Shown here: piece after piece, positions 28,334 to 41,257 of the stretch
Layout of the letters: each line of letters begins with the position of its first letter
Numbering within the stretch: the stretch's first letter is position 1
Assembly (NCBI RefSeq): GCF_001039355.2
Contig: NW_019774936.1
Location: 248,001-312,000 of the forward strand
Direction: 5' to 3'
Origin: Lingula anatina
Taxonomy: Eukaryota > Brachiopoda > Lingulata > Lingulida > Lingulidae
DNA length: 64,000 nucleotides
The notes under the pieces: model-generated
Database searches by the model: none
Seen by the model: only the letters and a program-made list of their open reading frames with translations
What the model was told of the DNA's origin: nothing
Made by a program: the position numbers and the translations under genes

Positions 28334-29330
28334 GCGCCAAAATTCTGTGTGAATGCCCATCGACCAATATTAACCCTGGGAGAAATAGTGTTTTATTAAA
28401 TAATTGATTTTTTTCTCCAGTGTAAATATAGTTTTGTTACAACTATTTGGTGCTCAAACCAGGCTCCAAATAATATCACATTCAATGCCAAAATAGACAA
28501 CTTCACAATGTAGATCTTTTTAGCCAGTATTTTAATAGGTCTATTATTATTCAACTGGACCATACTTTACTGAGTTCCTAAATTTTTTCTCAATCCAATT
28601 GTATCTTTTAAAACTTTAGTCTACTAAGTGCATGTTCCATGATCAGTAACCTCCTCCGTAGATCAAGTCACGTAGCTAAAGGTTATTATCCCCTTGGTAC
28701 TAACATGACACTATGGTTGCCACATGTTCCATCATTCCAGACGTGATTGATAATATTTGAATTATGGTAGTCTTTAGATCGAGTGCAATGTCCATTGGTC
28801 TTGTCGACTAAATATTTAATGGCTATAATATGTCGTTGAATATTTAATATCTTATAGCGACCAAAGGACACAGAAAGATCACCAGCGTTAAATTGTGACA
28901 GCTTCGGTTTCACAACAGTATTGGTCTAAACTTTAAGAACAAAAATTCGGCCTATTTCAATTTGAAATAAATCCGTGCCAGCCAATCTTAATAATTAAGA
29001 TAAACATTAGTCTCGTTAAAAATATCCGCAAAACAGTTTACTTTTTTGTCATTTAACGAAGTTGCTTGACCATATTGCGATTGTCTTTAGTAATGTTTTA
29101 CTATCTCTGGAGCATGGGCGGTTATTTGGCCCATGACTGGAGACAGTAATTCGTTGAGGTATCAATATATCATAATCAATAATCATTTATAGTGGGTTAA
29201 TCATTTCTACAAGTCCCTTAAACCTCTTTCACAAATCCCACTTTGCCAAGTCGGCAATCCGATTTCAGCCGTCTAAGCTTAGCTCAACAATTGCAGACTT
29301 ATTTTTTCTTTTTGCGAAAACGGTTCCAGA
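28334..29330. other. 3' flank of the SRCR gene, no gene seen
   Basis: Non-coding by inspection. The minus-strand 3' untranslated region of the SRCR gene probably occupies the part nearest 29330, but I could not pick its poly(A) site. A short inverted repeat (GGAGCATGGGC with GCCCATGACTGGAG) is at about 29110-29146. Confidence 0.4.
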
Positions 29331-32300
29331 TTACTGACAGGTCACTCCAGCGTCCTCGCCATGGCCACAGTTATGAGTGCCCCATCCGTTATGGCCGCAA
29401 TTCCCTATTTCGGTCTCAGTGCCGGTACACGCAACGTTATCCATCCATATTTGACCAGATCCTTGCCCGAAATACGCCGATTGGTGCTGTATGGCAGAGC
29501 TGTGGGGTAGACCTAGGCTTCTGCACAGCACCTGCGCGTTCGTGTCGGTCCAGCCGTCATCGCATACAGTCCCCCACTGGCTGCTGTAATAGACCTCGAC
29601 GCGCCCTGATGTGGACGTCCCTCCTACTAGGCGGTACTGGTACGTGAGAGCTGAAAGGACACATGTAAAGATGTGTTAAGACAAGGCTTAATTTAAACTG
29701 GAAGTCGGTCCAACTGGAGTGATAACATGAACGACCGGAATGATTAAGCAAATATACAAATATCTGACGTTTCATTTTCCTTATGCCCGATCTGCGATGC
29801 AGTACTTATATGGGCTGCATTCACTGCAAATTTGCGTCGCCCAAACATACTACCATGTATCAGGTATCATTTTAGCAGACCGTGTGAATGTGATTTTAAC
29901 GCAAGAGAGCAGATCTATCAGCGCCCGATCACCTTGCTTACAATGGATGTTGGTTGGACAAGAAAGGGATTTGCAATTGGCTTTTCCTTTTCCTGAGCTA
30001 TTGGCTATCAGATTGCTTTTTTTTGAGATGGGATTGTGGGTAGAATGTTAAGTAGACCCTGTTTGTCCGGCAATACAGCCTAAATTACGTCACGTCTGGG
30101 ATTGTTTGTACTGTCAGGGTCCTACATGAAAGAAGACAGCGAGTCCAATTTCATTTCACGTTTGATTGTGTGTCCAAAGCGTTATAAATAATAATTAATT
30201 TCCGGAATATAGCCCAATAAATGAACGGCTGTGTTTGACGGCCGTTTTTAAATTTGGATTAAAAAGAGACAATGCAGTAGGTTAATTGCCCGAGCGAGAG
30301 ATCGAGCCTTCTATAGTGAGGCACAAATGGCCCGGATTCAGTTACGAAACATTTGTCAACGTTTTTAACCAACATATGTAGGAAACTAGATATGGCCAGC
30401 ATTAATCTTCCTAATATCATGACTCTTCCCCAACTTTATCATATTTATAACATACAGTAGGTTAATTAATCAGTAGCTGTACTCACGAGGTACGCATCCC
30501 GTGGATCCAGTCGATGAAGTCGTCTCTCCGGATGGACAGTTCGTGCACGTTGTCTGGCCGGTTGTGTCCGTGTACGTGTTTAAAGGACAAAGGTCACAAC
30601 TGGTCATTCCGGCCGTGGGCTGAGCTGACCCTGCCGGACACTCAGTACAGGTCAGTTGGCGTTCCCCGTTTACGCACCAGCTGCAGGACTGAGAGGCCCC
30701 CGAGCTGTAGGTTCCGGGCGGACACAAACCTGAAATCAGGAAATACTGAGAGTAAATGTTGTATATTTGGACAGTTTGTTCATGCTTAGGACATCCAATG
30801 TGTACTTACACGCTGTTATTGTACCTTGGTATCTATTCAAATGGTTATCTCTAAACGTTCTTTGCAATTGTTGGTTCATTAATGCACAACTTTTTATCAT
30901 ATTGATATGCAACATGTTGGATTATTTGTTAGGTTAAGAAAATAGTCTCGTGCACGTCCCAGAGTGTTCAGTCTGCATACTCTAAAGTCTGGTATTTTGT
31001 AGACAGCAGAATTGTGTAAAACATGGGCTGAATTTTGGAATTGCAAAAATATCGACTTTGAGTAAAATCGACTAAAATCTGAAAAAATTAGTTCAGCGCG
31101 CACAATTTTGAAACACGCCCGAACAACAGTATTTAAATCAATTTCAATTCTCTGCTCTTGTTGAAGTATCCCTTACAAAATTGACATTTTAGGTCAAATC
31201 AAAACATTAACTTGTACAACTATGCACACAACAGATGTATCTAATACCGATATGTTTTCCTCCACTTTATAACAAAATATAATGGACGCAAAAAAAGTGC
31301 ATGGCAACTGGTATCTGGGTTAAATATCGAACTTGGAGACTACTTTATTGTAAATTCATACCAAAACACCACCGTTGATAATGCTGTTGAGATAATATTT
31401 CCTCAGTGATAAATCATAATGATATCGAACGTTACAGCACTGTGAAACCAAAAATGGTCGATTTTCATGTATTATTCTATAAAATATTTCTACGTACATA
31501 TGTATGTAGTTCACTAAGCATGAAATTTGTCAGGGAAAGAAAAGATGGATTTTGGAACTCTGATCTGCACCAAGTTTGAAAAAGTTGGCACTTAGGTACG
31601 TTAAGACCTTCAAATAGAAGCCAAGTATCAAGTGCGCCGACTTCTTTAATTACCCCCCCCCCCCTTATTGGCTTTCGTTGTCCTTGGGCATATCAATGTA
31701 ATGTCTGAATTCTTCTAAATGATGTTTGGCATTGAAAAAAAAACGATTTCGGTTGGGAGTGGGAAGCATTTTTGACGTAAATCGTATCTGAGTAAATATT
31801 TTGACTGATCCGTTTTTTGTCTCAAGGTGAAAAAAATCAACGGTAATCGAATATAACATAGGGTTCTCCAATAAAATCAGCTGAGCCTATTGTTGAAATT
31901 GACGTTCTAAGAGCGTGATATCCGAGTGATTTCCATTCAAAATAAGGCCAAGGACAAGTTAAGAGTTACTAATAAGGGCTATGGGAGGTCTCATTGACTC
32001 GAATGATTATATTGAACAAACGTTCGACCCTACTAAAACTCGTTTTTTATTTTCAATCAAAAATCTTATAGCTTTACCTGGCTGTGTGCAAGCTGTGGCA
32101 GCCGCTTCATTGGCGGCCTGAAATTGAAGCAATGAAAGCGTTTTCTTATTATCACTACATGTACATGTAGTATCATATTACAATTAGATAGCAACCAATG
32201 AATAAAATATCTATCTCATAACTAGGTGCAACATTACGCCATAAAATTCATTTACCTTTACTCTTATTACTTGTATACCTAGTGGAATATGGGATGTTAT

Positions 32301-33733
32301 TCACGATAATATAATGTGTATATATTATATATCAAATTGTCGAAGACATTAAATAATTCACAATTACTTTGAGTAACTTCACTGTAAAAGTTATGTCTTT
32401 GTCTGAAGTTCGTTTAATTCTCTATATCCCCTTTTTTCTAATACAAAGTGTAAAGTCTAAAGAGGTTATAAGTTATCTTGTTTGGTAGTATAGAACTATG
32501 GATTTAGTTTAAGAAGCCTTTGTCTTGGTCTGTCTGTCTGTCTGTTAGCAACATAATGCAAAATTTGTGGAGGGATTTTGATGAAATTTTCAGGATAGGT
32601 CAGAAATGGGCTAGATATTGATAATGATTAATTAATTGTTAGTTAATAATATGTTAAACAATTAATCAACTAATAATGAAAAATGAGCTGATTGATAAAT
32701 TAATTATTAATGAGAAATAAGCTAAACAATTAGTGAATTAAAAAATAATTGATAATAATGAGAACTGAGCTTCCTTTCCAAAGGTCTGCGTTGTCTGAGT
32801 GGCTTTCTAGTCATATACATTACATTGATAACCAACTAGCTATTAAAGAGATATCACATTGGTCATATCCGTATGGTTGCAAGTAGTCATCTATTAAATA
32901 TTAGACAAAGGGCCCGGTTGTTGTTTTATTGAGTATCCACACAACAGAGGCGACCTCGAGGTCCATTGGTTTATTGAACAAATTGTACTATCGTGTGCTT
33001 CATCGATTGTAATATTGACTGAACACCTGGACAATGAAGAACAATGGGAAGATTTTTTTTTATAAATCAATCAATTGAGCATTTGTCCTATAATCAAACG
33101 TATTCGATAGGCTGATGCCAATTTACATTTTTTTATGTATTTTGAACAAGGCGCGGTTTCCTCTTATAAATAATTTAAAGAAAATTCAGTTTGGTTAAAT
33201 GTGAAAAAACTACGCTAGATTTGGTGACACTAGATTAGAGCAATTGATTGTAAACAGTGCAAATCGTTGAAATACAGATTAAGACTGATAATCAGACAGA
33301 CAGACAAATCGATCATCCCACTCATATAACACGGAAAGAGAAGGGACGGGTGGAGTGAAAGAGAGGAGGGGGAGATAAAGAGAGAGAGAGTTCGACATAC
33401 TCTTTCATAGTGCAAAAACTGCGTCCCGTTCTGTTGTATGTAGAACGCGTATTGTCCAGCTTCTTCCGCATTAATGTGGCAAGCAACGGAGCCGTTCGTT
33501 AACGTTTCCACATCCAGCGACACGCAGTCAGTCCTGCTCTGACAAACTGTCAGGCATTCGATCCTTGATCGAACCAGAGTCGTTGCTGTTCTGTATGTTT
33601 CTGGTAACATAAACCCGTCGCTGCAGCCACTAGGTCTGTAGAAGAATCCTGCAGCAATACTAACAGCAGAGTCCGTTGTGGAAACAAGGGCTGTTGCGGC
33701 TGCGAGAAAAAAAGCAACGCCAGCAGACGACAT
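29331..33733 (-). CDS. Predicted secreted PAN-like / ephrin-receptor-like / SRCR protein
   Basis: Four coding exons: 33401-33733, 32078-32117, 30487-30729, 29331-29650. They total 936 nt, 311 aa plus TAA, with phases 0, 1, 1 agreeing at each junction. The start [18 protein letters not shown] is a convincing signal peptide; a CAG acceptor sits directly before the ATG, so a 5'-noncoding exon is expected. Residues about 35-111 form a cysteine-bearing PAN/apple-like module. A 13-residue Ala-rich linker exon follows. Residues about 125-205 hold CxxC-rich repeats of the GCC2/GCC3 (ephrin-receptor-like) type, such as CPPGTYS and [11 protein letters not shown]. Residues about 211-310 are an SRCR domain ([28 protein letters not shown]), and the stop follows one residue later. 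No transmembrane segment is seen. By family, SRCR and PAN modules bind proteins or glycans, often in innate recognition; the ligand is unknown. Not matched to a named gene. Confidence 0.88.
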
Positions 33734-34627
33734 TCTGAAAATGAACAAAAAGGAAAGCCACATGTAAAAATAAGAATAGATATGGCTAAACTTTCTGTAA
33801 ATTGTATTTTAGAATACTTTACAAGAACCTTAAGCGAATGCTTAATATTTTGAAAATAAGCGAATGAGGTAGAAAAAATGCATCATCCATAAAAATCATC
33901 ATAATAGCCTTTTTCTTCAGTGACCCGTCGTCGTAATGTGCGACTTTTCAGAACGAATCCCATATCTATATACAACTTCACGAAATTAGAAAGAACAACC
34001 AGCTAGGGTTTTATCTGTAACGAGAAATGGATTCTTTCTTACGTAAACCACGGTTCAAGCACAAACAACCGGCGGCGCTGTCCTACATGTATTTCGTATA
34101 GAGCCGCGATACCCACGAATACACGGAATTATCGTCAGCTCCAATCATGGTAGATGTATATGTCATACAAAACACTCGTCGCCGAAGTTTTAAGCGAAAT
34201 AAAAGAGTTCGACATCATATCGCCAATGTATCTCTTATATTTCGCACCGAGCTCTGGGACTCGTACGTATTTATATAACAGTGGAGCTTAAACAGGATAA
34301 CATGGCTAGGGGAAACATTACGCAAAATAATTAATTCATTTCTATTTGTATTTACTTTATACCTAGCGGATTGAGGGATGTCGTCAACGCCAATATGTAT
34401 ATATGTGATATGTTTAACTGCATATCTGGTATTGCTTAAACCTATTGAGGACCAACTACCCTGTAATGGATACGTATAACGAATGTGTTGAATTCCTCTG
34501 AAAAATCAATTTGGATGGTCAGATGCTGATATTGTTATAGTTTCACTGAACTCTAACAGCTTCATGGCACTCCCACAATGATTACTTCAGCGAAATCCAG
34601 TTTGTTTCAGAAAAAAGACTTTTAAGC
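33734..34627. other. Upstream flank of the SRCR gene
   Basis: No coding exon seen. The promoter and leader exon of the SRCR gene may lie here or further up to about 35.7 kb. Confidence 0.4.
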
Positions 34628-34973
34628 TTAAAGGGATAATAACTCTTCGTATGAGATCTATATTTCACAATAAAAACATTGTGAATAACTCATAGAAATA
34701 TAATATATTCTGTTTTACCACAAAAAACTGCAGTGATAGCTATTATTCTGATATCTGAGCTTGTCTTTCGACCACGTGACCTCCATTGATGGCTATACTC
34801 TGTTAAAATCTCTTAAGAGATTTTAACAAAAAACCAAACTTTTTAGAAAAAAACCAGAGACTAACTTTGACTGTAAAAATGGATTCATTAACCATTGGTA
34901 AGATTGGGAAAATTGTTGTTTACTCCAGGAAAATTCATTTTTTGGCCAAAACGAAGAGTTATTATCCCTTTAA
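34628..34973. mobile_element. TTAA-flanked inverted-repeat element, family B copy 2 (inverted)
   Basis: A 346-bp unit with TTAA on both sides and the same perfect termini (AGGGATAATAACTCTTCG and its complement) as the copy at 6962-7306. Its interior is the reverse complement of that copy with few differences, including the palindromic core AAATCTCTTAAGAGATTTT. The near-identity suggests fairly recent activity. Inferred piggyBac-like non-autonomous element. Confidence 0.87.
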
Positions 34974-35969
34974 CATTTTTATGTTATACATGCAGGCCTT
35001 GACTCAGTCTCTATTGAAACGAAATTCTAGTAAGCCCATGGAAGATTGCATTGACGATTGTACCTGCACGGAAAAATACGTATCCACGTATTAGTGGATC
35101 TTAACGCTTTCAACATATGATTTTATTTTCTCAAATGGCATTATTAGTCATGAAAAAAACCTAATCGTTGTGCTATACGTGTGACAGTACAAATTTAAAA
35201 CATATGCGTCTGAGTAGTAATCAAATTCCTGTATCAATACTGCATGATTTTACACCAGAGCACGCTTGAAACTGTGCTGTTTAGTATTAATTTTTAAAAT
35301 CTCATAACTGAGGTTCATGAATAACTTTGATAAATTAAAAGGGCGGTAAAAAGAATAGTGCTACCCATCGGTCACAGAAAATAAAATTCAATTAGTAAGT
35401 ACTTATTTCACACATCAGAACATGAGCGTAATAATCACAAAAACATTTCTCCTCCTAACGGACCTGTCATGTTCACAGAGCATTATTGCCATTCATCATA
35501 ACACACGGAACACTAAGGAGGACTTACCAAAAGGATCTAAATAAAAACAGGAAAGAAAAAACTAGGAGAGAAAAATTCTACAGGGAAACATCCTATAATT
35601 TCATAAGAGATACCATATAAATATATGAAAAAAAGACTTACCTGCTATAGTTATAGTTGTGTATGTTTTGACATCAACACATATACCTCCTTGTAACAAG
35701 TGATTCATGCGCGGCGCTCTGGCTAGCGGTTTGATCTGCCGGAGAGCTGGGAGAGATGTGCACGTGATAGGCAATTAGAACAGAGCCACAGCCTATGCCT
35801 GTGCTTATTTGCCGATATAATGTCCCAGCAAAACAATGCATGCGACATGTCAATGACAGTGCGTAGCTGCATGATCATTGAAATCAATTTTTGATTCACG
35901 GCATCAATATTAATGATTTTCAACACACCTTGCCCTCTAACAAGCATAAATTATTTATATGGGAGGGGT

Positions 35970-35972
<3 letters not shown>
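34974..35972. other. Intergenic; possible leader exon of the SRCR gene near 35641-35700
   Basis: On the minus strand a CAG|GTAAGT donor-like site occurs at about 35641, so a noncoding first exon of the SRCR gene could end there. Nothing else supports it. No open frame is recognisable. Confidence 0.3.

Positions 35973-36019
<47 letters not shown>
35973..36019. repeat. (GA)n microsatellite
   Basis: About 23 uninterrupted GA units. Protein frames reading RE or LS repeats across it are spurious. Confidence 0.97.
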
Positions 36020-36021
<2 letters not shown>

Positions 36022-36431
36022 CGTCAGTCATTTTTAAACAAAATCTGGACTCTGTTAGTATTTTTTCTATTAAGATGTCTGTGTAAAGGGGGTAGTTTGG
36101 GGGTAGGATCTGAGCAGAGAGATCATCATTTTGCCCAGGAAAAGATATTTGCTGTATATATGGATCAACACAGCATGCAATTGCTTTGTCAAACATCGGA
36201 GGATGCTGGTCAACCTCGTTTTATTCATTTTTCTTTTTTATTTATGAAAAGAAGAAAAAACATATTAAATAGGGTAGTAAGTAAATAATGAATAGATACA
36301 AAAAACATACAGACGGACTTACGGTCGGATGGAAAGACAGACAGAGACGGATACACAAATAAATAGTTATAGATCGATCTACCTTAGAGAAGTATATAAT
36401 AAAGCTGAATTTCAGTTTGTCCCGTTTCTCG

Positions 36432-36434
<3 letters not shown>

Positions 36435-36497
<63 letters not shown>
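36435..36497. repeat. (TA)n microsatellite
   Basis: About 31 uninterrupted TA units. Frames reading IY repeats are spurious. Confidence 0.97.
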
Positions 36498-36499
<2 letters not shown>

Positions 36500-36610
36500 T
36501 ATTCAGTACATGAATCTCGCAAAAAAAAGGAAAAAATTATTGGAGGGTACGTGCAATAAGAAAACAACAACAATAGCACGTGATCGCCTCATGAATTGCA
36601 CATGGTGGCT

Positions 36611-36840
36611 AAAGCCCCCTTTACACTGGAAGGCGTCCTAGCTTTCTGCGTTCAGTAGTAGGCCCCACGGCCCCGTTTGCAAGTAAAAAAATAATTTATG
36701 TGCCGACAACTGGTCGATCATTCATTCTGCAACCAAAGCGATGCTTGTGCCTCCTTTCTACGATGAATAAATATTAAAACAAGTTGAACATGGTTGCACA
36801 AAGGTCGCAGAAAGGGCGCTGTCCAGTGTAAAGTGGGTTT
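36611..36840. mobile_element. Short inverted-repeat element, family C copy 1
   Basis: About 230 bp bounded by inverted repeats: left AAAGCCCCCTTTACACTGGA, right the complement of AAACCCACTTTACACTGGAC. The interior (GTGCCGACAACTGGTCGATC, GCGATGCTTGTGCCTCC) is shared with the copy at 39843-40078. No coding capacity. Inferred MITE; superfamily unknown, no clear target duplication. Confidence 0.82.
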
Positions 36841-39743
36841 AAATGGCACAGTTTTCAAAATTTCCCTGGCTTTATTCCTTCCTGTTTTAAAAGATAGCTA
36901 TAACAAAAACAGGTTACTATCTTTTTGGGCGGTAGAAATATAAAAATCCTTTAGCCCGTGGCCACATATATCCATTTAAGATCATAAAAAATAATACTAA
37001 CAGGTTTGAATGAAATGTTAGCTTTTACAGGGACAGGCAAGTGTATTAACTCACCTAATATTGATGGCATGAGTTGAGTACGCGTGCACTGGACAATGAT
37101 TTCCAATTACCAATACGTGAACAGTTCACGGCTGTGTGAATGACTCTGCACTCTCCTCAAAATACCCGCACCTAAACTTTGGAAGGGCTGAAACAGGCTG
37201 GCTAATATTTTGGACTGTTGTTTGTGTTGGGAAATGGGACAGAAAGAGTTATAATCCATATGGACAAGAAAACATGTATGAGAAAAAAATATGCCTTTGT
37301 CTTAAAACACATTCTCAAATTGGATGGGTCCAATATTCAAAAAATGACCTTAACAAATTTACCTGGGTGGTTGATGATATAGTGCTTTATCTTACACGTA
37401 TCCCATAGGTTATCGATTTTTAAAAAAATTAAGAAAATTATTATGGCGTATACAAGCGGTAGATATTACAAAATATCAATGCCCGTCAATAAAACTGGAC
37501 GATCTAACGGTCTATAAGATCTATCTAAGCGCTTGCGAATTTCAAAGCAATAAACAGTAGACAAATAGACGCGTTTATTTCATAGCCATCGAATATCAGT
37601 AAGCGGAGGTCCAACCGTACATTTTTTTACTTTGAAAGGGGGAATAAAGAAAAAAACTGAAACCCGAAACGATCAATAATTTTATTCCAACCATTTTTAA
37701 ACACACTCCTCTTGCTAAACTTTGTGTCCAACAACTGATTCGGATTTTTAAGGCTTCACGTCTTTGACGGATGAAATGAGGAAGAACCGAAAGAGGGAAT
37801 AGTCACATTATGCTCAAACGCCAATTTGACAAAATATTTATTGAAACCATTATGGGACAAATGTCAAACATCATTTGTGAAAAGGTCAGCAGTAAATCCA
37901 ATAATCAATATATTGATATGTCCAATTTGTCGAATTATATCAATATGTATTTACAGCGTGAATTAAGCAACACGGATAAAATAACAGCGAAAAAAAAATG
38001 AAAAGATCGTTTGCTGGAAAAAGGCTCTTGAAACTCTTTTTAACTCTGCTTCTAAGCCATTAAAGTGGCATTGTGCCAGGGTTAGGCCCATTTTATTTAA
38101 TATTCGTATACGATCATGATAAATCATTAATTATTGAATTGTACAGAATATTCAAACAATCTTTCTTTATCTCTCTCTCTCTCTCTCTCTCTCACATACA
38201 CGTGCCAACAACACACACACTAAACGACCTTTTGGTACATATAAGTGAATAGATACATTTGCAATTCTATCTGTCAATCCCGATCTCTAGCATTTGTGTC
38301 ATAATGGATATCTTTAATAGAATCAATATCTATTCTTTATATGTTAGTCCTCGTGAACATTTAATTGATGTAGAACGAATAAACGGACATCTTTGGGGAA
38401 TGATAATCATTATATCTGTCATTGATATGCCAAAAGCTGTATCTGTACTCGTGAAACTAAAGCAGCTGTTTAAGCCATCTTGCGTGAGCGATTGTACTGT
38501 GAAGTGTTACATTTTCTCGGGGAAAATACCGATATCGACAGCTGTGACGTAGAAGGTGTGTGCTTACCTTCACGAGCCACAGAGTTTCAACAGCACGGGC
38601 GCGTAGATGATTGTCATCCGAAGAATGAAATGAGCTTGCTGTTTCTATTTCTTTAAAAATCTGAACAATCCATATTTTTATCATTCTTATTACTCTTATT
38701 ACAACTCTTGCTTTTTTCAACTGTAAAAATGTAAATACATATCTTACCCATTAGAAAAAATTAACTAAAATGTCCAATTTCGCCAAAAATCGTTTATAAA
38801 CTCTGCAGATCAATAATCTATCAGAGAGATTTTCAGTTTCCAGTCTAGACGACTGCCCCGGCGTCTCAGCAATTACATAATTGTTGATAAAAGTCAATTC
38901 AAGTTATATAGACTGACGTCCGATTGCCGGACTTCGATTTGATGGCGAACGCCGGTACCGATTTTATTGATTCTTCGTATACATGAGCACAATAATAGGG
39001 ACGTTGATACATTGATGTGGACAACATTATACTTCATACCCAAGAGCGATTATATACTGTCTCGGTTTAGCAGCAAAAGTCACTGGCGACCCAGAATTTT
39101 GCTTCAAGAAGAAAATTTTGCCGATCGAGCGAAGCTAGGCAAATATACAATAGCATTTTTTGTACAAATGCAAATTCTTGTGTATTTTCGACTGGTATAT
39201 TTTTTCTTATTAACAAAGAGTGGAGATACTTCCGAAACTAGAGGGCGCATGCCTGACCCCCCTCCCTCCCTTTCCCCTGATCCGACATTGTAAGATAATT
39301 GTGTAAACATCAAATGATGCAATATTTTAGTAAATACTATGTTAGAGACATAATGGAATCACACTGCTGCCTTTGTTTCAGTTTTCCCACGGCAACAAAG
39401 AAAATTTGCAGTACTGTTGACTCAATCAATTGATTTTACGTAATATACCGTAGATGTACATGTCATTTTCTGGTGTCATTTTCCGTCAACTTTTACCTAA
39501 TTAGTTCGGAAGGAACAAATTCGGCGCGAAAAATTACAAGGAAATACACTATTTTCGTGTTGTCGAAGACTGTCCAGTTCTTTATGACCAACTCTCTATC
39601 GCATTTTCACCTCAATAATCTGAATGGATTGTAAACATAAATACATAAATGCTAGTGAATACCGTTTTGATCACTTTAAGGCAAGAACAGATTTCGTTTA
39701 ACTGCCAAGATGAAACCAGATTCCTAGCCAAAGTCGCTGTCTT
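36841..39743. other. Intergenic, no gene seen
   Basis: AT-rich; a CT repeat at about 38169-38194. Short open frames (37136-37408 and 38259-38552 plus) show no family motif or convincing splice context. Confidence 0.45.
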
Positions 39744-39848
39744 TGCTTTGGTTGCAGAATGAATGCTCAATGATCGACCAGTTGCCGACACGTCAAGTAA
39801 CGGGGCCGTACTACGGGACGCAGAGAGGACCCCGTCCAGTGTAAAACC
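39744..39848. mobile_element. Half copy of family C element, head to head with the next copy
   Basis: About 105 bp matching one terminal half of family C in inverted orientation: GTTGCCGACACG, ACGGGGCCGTA and the terminus GTCCAGTGTAAAACCCC. It abuts and shares its terminal bases with the full copy at 39843, so the two termini form an inverted junction. Confidence 0.75.
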
Positions 39849-40078
39849 CCCTTTACGCTGGACGGCGTCCTTTCTGCGTCCCCTGGTACGGCCCCGTTTG
39901 AGAGTAAAATAAATAAATACTTACGTGCCGACAACTGGCCGATCATTGAGCATTCATTCTCATTCTGATTCTGCACCCAAAGCGATGCTTGTGCCTCCTT
40001 TCTACGACCACAGCAATGCCAGTTTCATGATCACACAGAGGAGGCAGAAAGAACGCCGTCCAGTGTAAAGGGGGTTTT
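39843..40078. mobile_element. Short inverted-repeat element, family C copy 2
   Basis: About 236 bp from AAAACCCCCTTTACGCTGGA to the complementary TCCAGTGTAAAGGGGGTTTT. It has the same interior landmarks as 36611-36840 and no coding capacity. Inferred MITE. Confidence 0.83.
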
Positions 40079-41257
40079 AAGGACGCTTTAATAGTTTGGG
40101 TTGAAGGAGGGAATGAAGATGAACTTTTTCTTCCACTGTTATTTTAGCCGCGACCGTCCCATTTTTGGATCCACACATGCCCAAACACGAATTCAAAAAG
40201 TTATTCAGCATTCATGGTATTTATTTAAACATTTTTTCGCTTATTTTTATCACAATGCTGCGCATTTTGGTTTTGAAGGCAACGTGTGTTAAAAGTTAGA
40301 AGGCACACCTTTCGCCAGTTTATTGTTATCTATTCAAACAAAACACTGCTAATTATCTGGCGAGACAAAACATTCTTCACTGTGCAAAACAGGACTGGTT
40401 GTTGGGTCGAGGAAACCCCAATATTCCGTGAGAAACTAACGAGTTCCAAGCGTTCGTGTTATATTTCATAAGGAAACAAATTACATAAACATCCCAACAG
40501 AATATAGTAACTGGAATGTTTAGTCCCATTTGAACCTCTTTATTGAACCTGTAACAGCTGATAATTTCTCAAGGTTAGTTTGGAAAGGATTTTGATGCAT
40601 ATATTCAAACAAAAATCTCAGAATCACTTTTCACCCGTTGTCACATTAAAAAATAATACCAAACAGAATATTGCTCTTTAAGCAATTAAAACGGATTAAT
40701 ATGTTATCCCTCATAATGATATTGTGCAACTCACACATTAACATATAGAAAAATGATATATTATCAACTTTAGTTAGACAGCAGACTTCTGCCATGAGAA
40801 AGAGCAATATAAAATCTTTTAAAAACATTTATAGACCAAGATTTGGATGAAACTGTTATCACTTATCTCTATCCTGAATATTCCAACAAAAAAGTAAATA
40901 CATTTTTGAGCTACCTTGTCCACTAACAATGCAATGTTGATAAAAATATAACATCCTTCGCTGACGGAAGTATAAACTGGAGTTGAGACACATTAAGTAA
41001 ACAGAGCTATCAAACAAGTCGAATTATTGATTCTAATATTGCACATATGTTCAATCTTTATCAGGGTGCAACAAGACAAATCAATGCTATTTTAAGTAAT
41101 TTTTGGTTAATAAAAAAAAAAAAAAAGACTGAAATGCAAAAAAATTACAATTTGATTTTTCCATGATACAAAAAAAAAAAAAAAAACTTCACAATTCACA
41201 ACATGGAGAAATGTTTGTGATTAATGTGATTAAATCTTCACCATCATAATTTAAGTA
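40079..41257. other. 3' flank of ANKRD27, no gene seen
   Basis: AT-rich with two poly(A) runs (about 41108-41126 and 41170-41186). It probably contains the ANKRD27 3' untranslated region on the minus strand. A minus-strand AATAAA at about 40539-40544 is a candidate signal, by position only. Confidence 0.4.

Noticed and set aside
28078-28407. 109-residue open frame on the plus strand
   Set aside because: It lies almost entirely on the long foldback, has no family motif, no splice context and no paired exon. Treated as fortuitous.
36329-36641. Frames with long IY repeats
   Set aside because: Translation of the (TA)n microsatellite.
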